DNA from: UBA685 sp049890215
Lineage (GTDB): Bacteria > Pseudomonadota > Alphaproteobacteria > Puniceispirillales > Puniceispirillaceae
Assembly (NCBI GenBank): GCA_049890215.1
Contig: JBMHBX010000005.1
Coordinates: 1 to 64,000 of the forward strand
Direction: 5' to 3'
DNA length: 64,000 nt
The translations under genes and the position numbers were made by a program. The notes below the pieces were generated by a model that searched no databases, was not told the origin of the DNA, and saw only the letters and a list, made by a program, of their open reading frames with translations. Numbering within the stretch: the stretch's first letter is position 1; each line of letters opens with the position of its first letter. Positions 9,498 to 17,781 of the stretch are shown in pieces.

Positions 9498-9815
9498 TTA
9501 GGAAGCCGCCGCGAAACCGCCATTATCCACGAGTTCTTTGACACGCGCGGATGGATAGTCATTTTCCAGACTTGCCGCTAAATTTTGCGCCTCAGCCTCC
9601 AGATCATCTGAACAATCACTGGGCTCACCTTTACGCCAATCTGCCAGATAATCATCAGTTGAATCAGCCCCGGCACGCATTGCCGCCTCGTCAATCGCTA
9701 GCGCAAAGCGCCTGTGTAATTCAATCTTGGCCTGTTCGCGTTTGCGCCCTCTGCCTTTTTCTGCAATCACCTGCGCCGGAATATCACGCCAGTATAAAAT
9801 TGTGATCTGTGCCAT
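9498..9815 (-). CDS. PF13769-type small conserved protein ('virulence factor' family)
   Basis: A 105-residue soluble protein that opens with ITILYWRDIPAQVIA and continues through a basic RGRKREQAK patch, the signature of the family misleadingly named 'virulence factor'. No catalytic motif is visible. In alphaproteobacteria this family recurs beside MTHFR and methyl-THF methyltransferase genes, as here (158 bp before the MTHFR-like start, 61 bp after DUF1638). A role in corrinoid or folate methyl transfer is inferred from context only. Confidence 0.75.
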   Translation of the reverse strand: MAQITILYWRDIPAQVIAEKGRGRKREQAKIELHRRFALAIDEAAMRAGADSTDDYLADWRKGEPSDCSDDLEAEAQNLAASLENDYPSARVKELVDNGGFAAAS

Positions 9816-9876
9816 CAGATTAGTCCTTATTCGCTATAGTTCTTTTGTGTCGTAAATGATAAGAGGAGCGTGCATT

Positions 9877-10482
9877 TTATGACGCACGATTTGCAGCCTT
9901 TGCTACGAAATGCTGAAACTCTCCATAGCCGGTAAATTGATATTCAAAGCGTAAATCGAGCTCTTTTGCGCATTTTTCTGCTTTTTTTCTCAAAGCCTCA
10001 TCTTCGATTTGGGCCAAATATAAAAAGCGTGTGTAATGCTGAAAATACATATCACGCAATTGTGGATGTGCTCTCAATCCCATACCTTTCATGACAATTC
10101 GCTCAAAATGACGCACCATGTAATCTGTTACGAAGAAAGTGCCTAATTCGGCTTCCATTTCTTTGTCAAAATGTGATTGCCCCATATACATCTCATAACA
10201 ATGAGGCCCGGCAATGCGCTCTACCTGCTCTGTTGCCAAAAGCGCATCAATATCGCCGCCCGTTCCACAATCGCCATAAGCGACAAGGACAGTGCGATCA
10301 TCTTGTTTCAATTTTTGGATTTTGCGGCGCAAGGCCGGCACAATTTTTTCAGGTGTATTGTGCCAGGAGGCCGGCAGGCAGGTCAGTTCGACCTGCCCAT
10401 CGGGAAATTGGGCTATTAAATTCAACAGCTCTTTGGCAAGCGCCCCACATCCGATAATTGTCAGACCTGTATGGCGTGCCAT
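9877..10482 (-). CDS. DUF1638 family protein of the corrinoid cluster
   Basis: A 201-residue protein of unknown function. It shows GCG at residues 11-13, CLPASWHNTPEKI, VAYGDCGTGG and GPHCYE, the conserved Cys/His set of DUF1638. The candidate metal or thiol residues are C12, C35, H41, C72, H94 and C95. I chose the ATG at 10482 because TTAAAGG precedes it by six bases; a GTG one codon upstream is possible. It follows the corrinoid protein by 9 bp, so the two are almost certainly co-transcribed. DUF1638 genes recur beside corrinoid methyltransferase genes, which suggests a function in cobalt-corrinoid handling. That is inference. Confidence 0.8.
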   Translation of the reverse strand: MARHTGLTIIGCGALAKELLNLIAQFPDGQVELTCLPASWHNTPEKIVPALRRKIQKLKQDDRTVLVAYGDCGTGGDIDALLATEQVERIAGPHCYEMYMGQSHFDKEMEAELGTFFVTDYMVRHFERIVMKGMGLRAHPQLRDMYFQHYTRFLYLAQIEDEALRKKAEKCAKELDLRFEYQFTGYGEFQHFVAKAANRAS

Positions 10483-10491
10483 CACATGCCT

Positions 10492-11193
10492 TTAAGAGGC
10501 AGCTTGTTTAGCGAATTTCTCAGCAATCAGTGCCTTGGCTGTTTCCACGGCCACAGCAGCGTCACGACAATAAGCATCTGCCCCGACTGATTCGCCAAAG
10601 GCTTCGTTTAAAGGCGCACCGCCAACCAGAACGATGTAATCATCACGAATGCCTTTTTCGATCATCGCATCAACCACGACCTTCATATAAGGCATTGTGG
10701 TTGTCAGCAATGCAGACATGCCAAGGATGTCAGGCTTATGCTCTTCTAAAGCTTCAAGGTAATTTTCAACAGGGTTATTGATCCCAATATCAATCACGTC
10801 AAAACCAGCACCTTCAAGCATCATAGACACAAGGTTCTTGCCAATATCGTGAATGTCACCTTTCACCGTGCCAATTACCACTGTACCAACACGAGGCGCA
10901 CCTGTTTCTGCCAATAACGGGCGCAGAACAGTCATGCCTGATTTCATTGCATTTGCCGCCATCAGCACTTCTGGCACGAACAAGATACCATCACGGAAGT
11001 CAATCCCGACAATGGTCATGCCTTCAACCAATGCTTTGGTCAAAACATCATAAGGAGTCCAGTCACGCTCAAGCAGGATATTGACGCCTTCGACAACTTC
11101 TTCTTGCATACCATCATACAAGTCATCATGCATTTGTTGCACAAGTTCTTCATCATCTAATTCAGATAGAATGATATCATCTTCATCAGCCAT
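10492..11193 (-). CDS. Corrinoid (B12-binding) methyl carrier protein
   Basis: A 233-residue stand-alone carrier of the MtbC/MttC/MtgC type. The helical cap domain spans roughly residues 10-100. The Rossmann-like B12 domain has DIHDIG (D113, H115, G118), which supplies the lower axial histidine, then S160-x-L162 and the GG pair at 191-192. The start at MADEDD follows a strong AAAGGGAG site; the frame opens nine codons earlier without one. The first 32 residues contain 14 Asp/Glu and no Lys/Arg. It is the first gene of the minus-strand cluster, with its promoter probably in the 182-bp gap to ispZ. It would shuttle a methyl group between the folate methyltransferase and a second methyltransferase not present here. 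Confidence 0.9.
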   Translation of the reverse strand: MADEDDIILSELDDEELVQQMHDDLYDGMQEEVVEGVNILLERDWTPYDVLTKALVEGMTIVGIDFRDGILFVPEVLMAANAMKSGMTVLRPLLAETGAPRVGTVVIGTVKGDIHDIGKNLVSMMLEGAGFDVIDIGINNPVENYLEALEEHKPDILGMSALLTTTMPYMKVVVDAMIEKGIRDDYIVLVGGAPLNEAFGESVGADAYCRDAAVAVETAKALIAEKFAKQAAS

Positions 11194-11375
11194 TTTTTGC
11201 TCCCTTTTGATGCGCCCCAACCTAAGACTGTCGTGCCGGTCATGACAAAATAGCCTTAAGACCCCAAAAAACTACATTTCCTAAACCTAAATCACTTGTT
11301 GCCGCCTCACAAATACCATCTTTCGACTGATTCTGGTGTCAGGACGACATTTGCCTCTAAAAGCCACATATTTCC

Positions 11376-11939
11376 TTATTTTGAGTCATCTTGTGAGATT
11401 TGATATTTCGTCAATACCGGCACAGTTGCCACCGCAAATACCAAAGACAGACCTGTCAGCCCAAATACTTTGAAATTCACCCATGCATCTGTGGAAAGTG
11501 TGCGCCACGCAATTTCATTTGCAATCGCTGTTGAGGCAAACATCGCCATCCAGATATAGGTCATTTTGCGCCACCCTTCATCTTGCATATGCATTTGTGA
11601 GCCAAGAATCGCTTTCAGCGGGTTACGGCCCAAAAGCTGGCCTGCGCCGAGACCAATCGCAAATAAAGCTGAGATAACAGTTGGTTTGATTTTAATAAAA
11701 AATTCATCTTCTGTGATCAATGTCAGACCACCAAAAATAACAACCGCCACACAGCCAAGAGCAGGCACGAGCGGGATACGCTTATCAAGGTGCCATGAGA
11801 CACCTAAAGCTACCACAGTCGCTGCCACAAGAACCGCTGTGCCATAAAAAATACCTGCCACATAATTGGTAACAAAAAATAACCCAAGAGGCCCGAATTC
11901 CAGCAAGGGGCGGGATGGTTTAGATGATTGCTGAGCCAT
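11376..11939 (-). CDS. ispZ: Septation protein A family membrane protein (IspZ/YciB)
   Basis: A 187-residue protein with five predicted membrane helices and the IspZ/YciB layout: PLLEFGPLGLFFVTNY start, a KPTVI segment, GRNPLKAILGSQM, and WRTLSTDAWVNFKVFG near the end. The family is linked to cell-envelope integrity and septation; its molecular activity is not settled. It follows dusA by 40 bp on the same strand and may share its transcript. Confidence 0.87.
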   Translation of the reverse strand: MAQQSSKPSRPLLEFGPLGLFFVTNYVAGIFYGTAVLVAATVVALGVSWHLDKRIPLVPALGCVAVVIFGGLTLITEDEFFIKIKPTVISALFAIGLGAGQLLGRNPLKAILGSQMHMQDEGWRKMTYIWMAMFASTAIANEIAWRTLSTDAWVNFKVFGLTGLSLVFAVATVPVLTKYQISQDDSK

Positions 11940-11979
11940 GATAAGCCTCTTTTCGAAAAAGATGAGATGTTAAGCTGAT

Positions 11980-13011
11980 TTATGCTGCACTGGTATCAGA
12001 TTGGCGTTTGGCGAGCAATGATTCTATCGCCTCTGCTGCATGAAGCAATTTTGTCGCATCTGTTTGCGAGCGTAACTCTTCTCCTAATACGCGCCGCCAT
12101 AAGCGCGCGCCAGGCAAGCCATTATAAAGGCCGAGCATATGGCGTGTCATCGCATGCATACGCACGCCTTGCGCCACTTGCATGGCGGCATAATCTGTCA
12201 TTTTGCGCATCACATCAAAGCGGCTTACAGGCTGTCGGCCAAACGCTTTTTCACCTATCTCTGCCAAAATAAAGGGCGTTTTATAGGCGGCTCTGCCAAT
12301 CATAACCCCGTCAAAACGCGCCATTTCTGAGACCGCACTCTCAGTTGTGACAATGCCGCCATTCAGATAGATCTGCAAATCAGGGCGTCTTTGTTTCAGC
12401 CGAAAGGCACGATCATAATTAAGCGGCGGTATATCTCTGTTTTCCTTGGGGCTAAGACCAGAAAGCCAGGCTTTGCGTGCATGAAGATAGATGATGTCGA
12501 CACCGCTATCAGCGACTGCATCAACAAAATCATCAAGGCCTTGTTCTTCATCCATATCATCTATGCCAATGCGGCATTTAACGCTGACAGTCACATCACT
12601 TGCCTCTGCCATTTTGGCCATAGAGCGCGCCACAAGCTCAGGCTCTGCCATTAAACATGCACCAAAGCGACCTGACTGCACGCGGTCAGAAGGACAACCA
12701 ACATTCAGGTTAATTTCGTCAAACCCAAAAGGCATCACCGCTTCTACCGCCATAGCAAGCCTGTCAGGATCAGAGCCGCCAAGCTGAAGCGCCAGAGGAT
12801 GTTCAGTTGCATCATGTTCACAAAACCGCTCAGCGCCCGCATGTAAGATGGCTTCAGCGGTCACCATCTCCGTAAAAAGAAGAGCATCGAGACTCAAAGC
12901 ACGGTGGAAAAAACGGCAATGCCTGTCAGTCCAATCCATCATCGGTGCGACAGACAGGCGGCGGTCAATGCCATCTGCTGAAATGCCTTTGATTTGATTA
13001 GGTGATGTCAC
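11980..13011 (-). CDS. dusA: tRNA-dihydrouridine synthase A
   Basis: Flavoenzyme that reduces uridines in the tRNA D-loop (U20/U20a in E. coli). The 343-residue TIM barrel shows the DusA hallmarks APMMDWTDRHCR near residues 22-33, EINLNVGCPS with the catalytic cysteine, KCRIGID and NGGI. The GTG start at 13011 is preferred because a perfect AGGAGG lies six bases before it. It is the first gene of the dusA-ispZ pair. Confidence 0.93.
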   Translation of the reverse strand: MTSPNQIKGISADGIDRRLSVAPMMDWTDRHCRFFHRALSLDALLFTEMVTAEAILHAGAERFCEHDATEHPLALQLGGSDPDRLAMAVEAVMPFGFDEINLNVGCPSDRVQSGRFGACLMAEPELVARSMAKMAEASDVTVSVKCRIGIDDMDEEQGLDDFVDAVADSGVDIIYLHARKAWLSGLSPKENRDIPPLNYDRAFRLKQRRPDLQIYLNGGIVTTESAVSEMARFDGVMIGRAAYKTPFILAEIGEKAFGRQPVSRFDVMRKMTDYAAMQVAQGVRMHAMTRHMLGLYNGLPGARLWRRVLGEELRSQTDATKLLHAAEAIESLLAKRQSDTSAA

Positions 13012-13162
13012 ACACAGCCTCCTGTTTGCCGCGACATGTTAACCTGATTTATCAGATAAGGTAAAGCTCCTGCAACCTATGTTGATTGATAGCATTTTCA
13101 ACTGGCCATCTTGAAATTGCGTAACGTTTTACAAGTGTCCGTCAAGATATTAATGAAACACA

Positions 13163-13834
13163 TTACTTTCCACACTGGTCAAGCATAACTACACCACTCT
13201 TGTTGCCACCGTATGGAAAGTTATCCAACGCTAAATCAAATATGCATTCGGCCACCAGCCCAAAAGTCGCAGATGAGCCCGCGCTGGCAACTTTTGTTTC
13301 ATATACAGGATTATCATTAAAAGTATCAATTACCTTCATCTGAAAATATCGCTCATATTCTGTTCGACTATATGACCTAGAGCCAACTACCCCATAAGTT
13401 GGCATACTGTATGACGTGCCAGAGTAATTTCCGTAAGAGCTAGAGCCATAACCACTACCATATGTGTTGAACGTTCCCGAGTGAGTTGTAGTCCCGCCCC
13501 CAGTTTGTCCATAAATTGGAACACTACCAGAAATCTCTCTGCTTCCAGCTACTCCATAATCAATCAAAACGACATATTTTGCTTCATCTATAGAATTAAC
13601 TCTATACCAACCCTGTCGTGATAAACGCCTTGATAACGAAGCTGAGTACGAGCTAAATTCAGCAGAATTAGCTTGCTGGTCACTTGGCAAAATTACGAAC
13701 GGCTCTCCGTAAGATGTGCTTGTCAGACTACTGAAGCTTGATACTTGTCCGTGTACCCTTGTTCCCATACAGCCAGATAGTAAGCTTAGGCAAAAGAGCA
13801 AAGCTAAACAATTAAACAAATTTCTTAATAACAT
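13163..13834 (-). CDS. Putative lipoprotein with Gly/Ser/Tyr-rich centre
   Basis: I do not recognise a named family. The 223-residue protein has a short signal peptide with lipobox LSGC (Cys22), then a region resembling DUF4136-type lipoproteins (PFVILPSDQQ, Y..LSRRLSRQGW, YVVLIDYGVAG). A low-complexity stretch rich in Gly, Ser, Tyr and Thr covers roughly residues 115-165. The start was chosen for the GGAGAG six bases upstream of the ATG at 13834. It stands alone, flanked by non-coding gaps of 151 and 273 bp, and its surroundings look more AT-rich than the neighbouring genes. It is probably outer-membrane anchored. Confidence 0.7.
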   Translation of the reverse strand: MLLRNLFNCLALLFCLSLLSGCMGTRVHGQVSSFSSLTSTSYGEPFVILPSDQQANSAEFSSYSASLSRRLSRQGWYRVNSIDEAKYVVLIDYGVAGSREISGSVPIYGQTGGGTTTHSGTFNTYGSGYGSSSYGNYSGTSYSMPTYGVVGSRSYSRTEYERYFQMKVIDTFNDNPVYETKVASAGSSATFGLVAECIFDLALDNFPYGGNKSGVVMLDQCGK

Positions 13835-14107
13835 TCTACTCTCCAAATTTTGGTTAAATGGTGCAAAAGAATGACTGATTTGTAAACGCCAAAAGTTTTA
13901 TAGTTACCTCTCTTATGTGGGGTAAAGCAATAATGACAAAGGTTTGATTAAATATTGTTAAAATTTCATTAATTTAGCTTTATTGCGACAGACAGGGCTA
14001 AGATCAATGGAATATGATTGCTTTTTTTGACCTTGCCTGCCTGTCCAAACAGCCTCATGCTACGCTGACGATAATAGTGAAAGGGCAATGCTTGGCTGGT
14101 TAGGGAA
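13835..14107. other. AT-rich intergenic region between divergent genes
   Basis: This 273-bp gap separates the lipoprotein and FAD oxidoreductase starts, so it should hold both promoters. It contains AT-rich tracts (around 13940-13985). I see no convincing ORF, tRNA or riboswitch in it. Confidence 0.4.
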
Positions 14108-15427
14108 ATGGCATATCACGACAACCAAGATATCACATATAGCCTGTGGCAAAAGACAGCACCAAAGGCGCATAGCTATGATAGGTTATCAAGCGCTGAG
14201 GAAGTTGATGTTGTCATCATAGGAGGCGGCTTTACGGGCCTTAGCGCTGCTTTGCATTTGGCAGAGGCAAAGCATGAGGTAGCGCTGATTGAGGCCAAAG
14301 AGATAGGATGGGGCGCCTCAGGCAGAGCCGGCGGGCAGGTCAATCCTGCCTTGCCAGTCAAAACACCATCAGAATTATTTGCACATTACCCTCCTCATTT
14401 TGCTGAGCGGCTTGCCAAATTATCCATAGGCTCTGCTGATTTCTTATTTGATCTGATCACCAGATATCACATTGATTGTGATGCGCGCCAAACTGGTTGG
14501 ATAAGAGCGCTGCATAGTGAAAACGCGCTAAAGAATGCCACCCTATCTGCCAGCACATGGCAGGAATATGGTGCAGATATGCAGCTTTTGAGCCGCGATG
14601 AGACATCTGAATTGACAGGCACAGATGCATATAAATCAGCTGTTTTAATGCCGTCCGGGGGTTTGGTTCACCCTTTGAAGCTTGCAAGGGGGCTTGCCAA
14701 AATTGCCCATAGCAAAGGCGCAAAGCTATATGAAAACAGCCCCTTAAAATCTCTGTCACGTCAGTCTGAAGGTTGGTGCATTCAGACTGAGGAAGGTTCA
14801 ATTTCCTGCCGCATGGTTTTGTTTGCAACCAATGCCTATTCTGGCGCATTTGGTAACGCCCCTCACATATTTGAGAAACAAATTCACGATTGCATTGTGC
14901 GTGCCAGCCCCATTCAGATTGCAACGGACCCCCTGCCCTCAGACATAGCAGATAAAATTTTGCCAAAAGGTCATTCTATATCCGATTCAAGACGCATGAT
15001 TATGTATGCGCGCCGTGAGCCTGATAATCGCATTGTTTATGGCAGTATTGGCCAGCGCTCATCCTCAGGTGTTCTGTCTGGCTATGAGTGGCTTGAAAAA
15101 GATGCCAGGCGCGTTTTCACTGCATTGGAGGATGTCCAATGGCCCTATCGATGGGGTGGTCAGATTGCTATCACAGATACGCATTTGCCTCAGCTCATAC
15201 AACTGGCAGATGGCGTGATTGCCGGTTTTGGTTATAATGGGCGCGGGGTTGCCATGGCGCATGTTATGGGGTCTGTTTTGGCAGATTATGCCAGAGGCAT
15301 TCCAAAAGAAGACCTGCCCCTGCCGTTGCGTTCTGCTAAAAATTTTGCTTTCGGATCTCTGAAACAACGTGGTCTCAATAGCTATATCACAATGGCAAAA
15401 TGGCTCGACAAGTGGGAGCAGATCTAA
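14108..15427 (+). CDS. FAD-dependent amine oxidoreductase (DAO/PuuB-like)
   Basis: A 439-residue DadA/PuuB-type flavoenzyme of the family that oxidises secondary or primary amines to aldehydes. The dinucleotide-binding motif GGGFTG is at residues 39-44 (VVIIGGGFTGLSAALHLAE), followed by the WGASGRAGGQVNP flavin contact typical of gamma-glutamylputrescine oxidase-like enzymes. The C-terminal GFGYNGRGVA flavin motif is also present. The substrate cannot be read from sequence. It stands 2.4 kb from phnX, across the convergent MFS/PHP pair. Flavin oxidases acting on 2-aminoethylphosphonate or its N-methyl form are known from phosphonatase loci, so that substrate is a reasonable hypothesis. Confidence 0.85.
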   Translation: MAYHDNQDITYSLWQKTAPKAHSYDRLSSAEEVDVVIIGGGFTGLSAALHLAEAKHEVALIEAKEIGWGASGRAGGQVNPALPVKTPSELFAHYPPHFAERLAKLSIGSADFLFDLITRYHIDCDARQTGWIRALHSENALKNATLSASTWQEYGADMQLLSRDETSELTGTDAYKSAVLMPSGGLVHPLKLARGLAKIAHSKGAKLYENSPLKSLSRQSEGWCIQTEEGSISCRMVLFATNAYSGAFGNAPHIFEKQIHDCIVRASPIQIATDPLPSDIADKILPKGHSISDSRRMIMYARREPDNRIVYGSIGQRSSSGVLSGYEWLEKDARRVFTALEDVQWPYRWGGQIAITDTHLPQLIQLADGVIAGFGYNGRGVAMAHVMGSVLADYARGIPKEDLPLPLRSAKNFAFGSLKQRGLNSYITMAKWLDKWEQI

Positions 15428-15452
15428 AAGCCGCACGCCTTTTGAGCGCATA

Positions 15453-16667
15453 TCAAGCTATATGCACTATATTTGTTGGCCGAAGCCTTAGAAGGGTCGC
15501 AAAAACACAAGCAGACAGAACAGAAAAAATCATCATAATGAACATAAAATGCCCAGGATGAGCGACAAAAAGCCAACCACCTATACTCGGGCCAATAGCG
15601 ATGCCAAGCATGCGCGGCATAGCAATCCATCCTTTTGCCCTGCCATAGATGTCTGCACGAAAATATAGGTTTGTCACAAAGCCGTAAGTGACTGTTAATA
15701 CCCCGTGCCCCATCCCGAATAAAATCATCGCAAGAGCTGCAAAAAATATGGTTGGCACAGTTGCACATAAAAAAGATAGGGGCACAAGGCTATAGGCGAT
15801 AAGACCTGTCAGCCTTGCATCAAGGCGCCTGGCAGCGCGCATTTCAATCACACGTCCCACAACCTGAAAAGGGCCGTAAAGACTGGCTAAAAAGACCGCT
15901 AATGCCACATTATCAAATTGCGCATTAAACCAGCTGATCCATAATAAGCTTGTGGCCGAAAATAACAGATATTCAAAGCCGCCGGAAACTGCCAGACAAA
16001 GCAGGCTTCTCTTTTCGGTGCGGTTCAAAAGCCCCCAGTGAAAGGGAGTCAGTTTTTGGTCTTCCGCACGGCCAGAAATGGGCTGTTGTATCGCCATATG
16101 GTGGATAACATAGGCCGCAAGGCTCAAAAGCGCTGCTATCGCGCACGCACTGCCAAACAGGCCAATTGCTGATAATAAAGGCACAAGGCTCAGCCAACTA
16201 AGAGAGCTTGCAACCCCTCCATAAAAGGCGATGATTGAGATTTGTTTGCGCGATCCTGCTTCATCAAATTGCACCGCAGCGCTAAAGGCGACCTCATAGG
16301 CTGACATTGAAAGGCCGATTGCAATCAGACAAAAACAGCCACTCACATAAACCCAGGATGGCAGAAAGGACCAAAAGGCAAAGCCAGTCATCCCAAGTAA
16401 AAACATACCAAGACTACCTACCAAAAAGCCGCATGTCATCACACGCAAAGCACCAAATTGATCACAAGCTTTACCAATAACAGGCATGGCGAGCGCTTGC
16501 AGAACCATAGCAACACTCACCAAAGATAAAATTACAGGCTCTGAGAGATTGGCAGCTTGTGCAAGATAGGGTTTCAATGGGGCAAATGCATAAAATAACA
16601 GACCATAGGCCAGAATCTGACTAATCCCAAGGTGATGAACAGGCACTTTGGCAGATGTTTTGCTCAT
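15453..16667 (-). CDS. MFS transporter
   Basis: A 404-residue major facilitator with about 12 predicted helices and a GKACDQFGALRVM loop after helix 2, corresponding to the MFS A-motif. Its start overlaps the stop of the upstream PHP-domain gene by four bases (ATGA), so the two are translationally coupled and probably serve one substrate. It is convergent with the FAD oxidoreductase, 25 bp apart. Substrate unknown; a small organic acid or phospho-compound is possible. Confidence 0.82.
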   Translation of the reverse strand: MSKTSAKVPVHHLGISQILAYGLLFYAFAPLKPYLAQAANLSEPVILSLVSVAMVLQALAMPVIGKACDQFGALRVMTCGFLVGSLGMFLLGMTGFAFWSFLPSWVYVSGCFCLIAIGLSMSAYEVAFSAAVQFDEAGSRKQISIIAFYGGVASSLSWLSLVPLLSAIGLFGSACAIAALLSLAAYVIHHMAIQQPISGRAEDQKLTPFHWGLLNRTEKRSLLCLAVSGGFEYLLFSATSLLWISWFNAQFDNVALAVFLASLYGPFQVVGRVIEMRAARRLDARLTGLIAYSLVPLSFLCATVPTIFFAALAMILFGMGHGVLTVTYGFVTNLYFRADIYGRAKGWIAMPRMLGIAIGPSIGGWLFVAHPGHFMFIMMIFSVLSACVFATLLRLRPTNIVHIA

Positions 16668-17599
16668 GATTGCCTTATAGACGGCAAATCAGCCAACCAA
16701 TAGGGGTTTGACCATGCCCTTGCGCCATCTTTGCCGATGATGGTTACGCGAAACCATGCCGCTGTCCAGTTTGACAAATCAAATTGCGCGCGCGTTTTAT
16801 TGGGACCATGGGCTGATAATGCGCTGTGACCTGCACCTGATAAAATAATATGCTCAGCAGGACTGCATGAGACAGTTAACATGTGACCCTGAAGGCTGAT
16901 ATCAAAAATGCTTACCCCGCTAGAGGCGTAATGATGGCCCGAACGCAAAGCCTCAATAATCGCCTGCTGATTCAAATCAGAGGCGACCATCACATAGCCA
17001 CCGCCATAATCATCCATGAAAAAGTGGCTGTCATCAGTCGCTGTAAAGGACATTTTATGGCCTTCTTGTAGCAAATAATCAGCAATCGCAATACCACTGC
17101 CGCGATTAGAGCCCATTACACAAGAATGATTGTAGATTTCAACGCCATGAGCGTGATGAAGGCTATCTGCTTCTTGCGTGGTCATGGAGTACCATTCCGG
17201 ATGCGCGATGGTAACATAGGCGCCTGCCTCTATTGCTCGTTGCACCATCTGTGGTGCTGATTCTGTTTTTGTGGCAACCGCAAAATCAACAGGCAGCCCG
17301 TTTGCGACAATATGCCATAAACCATCATTATCATAAGCTTTCCCAAAACAATGCAATTCAGCTGACGGGATGGTGATAAAATCTGGCTTATCCAAATTGC
17401 GTGCATCAAGCACCCTTGTAGAAGCAAACCGGTCATCGTTCCATAAATGATCTGAGATACAGATGAAGTCATAGCCAAGGTCATAATATCTCTTTGCCAC
17501 CTCATCAGGTGACAGGCGCCCGTCCGAATGGGTGGAATGGCCATGAAGATTGCCACGCAAAAAGGGTTTATTTAAGTTAAATGGCGCAAGTGACGTCAT
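16664..17599 (-). CDS. PHP-domain phosphoesterase (CehA/McbA-type)
   Basis: A 311-residue PHP-family metal hydrolase. Metal ligands are visible as NLHGHSTHSDG (H19, H21, D26), the ISDH strand end (D50, H51), AHPEW, and TATDDSHF near residue 210. The frame is open 47 codons upstream, but the ATG at 17599 follows a TGAGG site and begins the family similarity, so I use it. Stand-alone CehA/McbA proteins hydrolyse phosphodiesters and related esters. It is coupled to the MFS gene downstream and divergent from phnX across 182 bp. This suggests, but does not prove, a role in breaking down a phosphorus ester. Confidence 0.82.
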   Translation of the reverse strand: MTSLAPFNLNKPFLRGNLHGHSTHSDGRLSPDEVAKRYYDLGYDFICISDHLWNDDRFASTRVLDARNLDKPDFITIPSAELHCFGKAYDNDGLWHIVANGLPVDFAVATKTESAPQMVQRAIEAGAYVTIAHPEWYSMTTQEADSLHHAHGVEIYNHSCVMGSNRGSGIAIADYLLQEGHKMSFTATDDSHFFMDDYGGGYVMVASDLNQQAIIEALRSGHHYASSGVSIFDISLQGHMLTVSCSPAEHIILSGAGHSALSAHGPNKTRAQFDLSNWTAAWFRVTIIGKDGARAWSNPYWLADLPSIRQS

Positions 17600-17781
17600 A
17601 ATATACCTCAGACTAATATATGCCCTCACCTTGCCAACCATCAGGGTAGCTGACAAGTCTTGATATGACATCTCATAATCGCTCTTCCTAAAATGAAACC
17701 TGTCTTGCCTGCGTGCCTTTATGATGATTATGGTAATCACATAGCGATCGCTTCCCTTGAGATAAAAAGAGGCTAAACCAG

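Noticed and set aside
11194..11375. Possible SAM or cobalamin riboswitch upstream of the corrinoid cluster
   Set aside because: The gap has an 8-bp palindrome (GTCATGAC) and partial repeats, but I could not match the conserved cores of SAM-II, SAM/SAH or cobalamin riboswitches. A covariance-model search would decide.
14457..14966. 169-codon reverse ORF inside the FAD oxidoreductase gene
   Set aside because: It lies wholly antisense to a well-supported enzyme, shows no domain, and has a Cys/Trp/His-rich composition typical of a shadow frame.
17600..17781. Pho box between the PHP gene and phnX
   Set aside because: Two TGACA copies occur, but their spacing (15 bases) does not fit the 11-base Pho box period and the flanking bases do not match.
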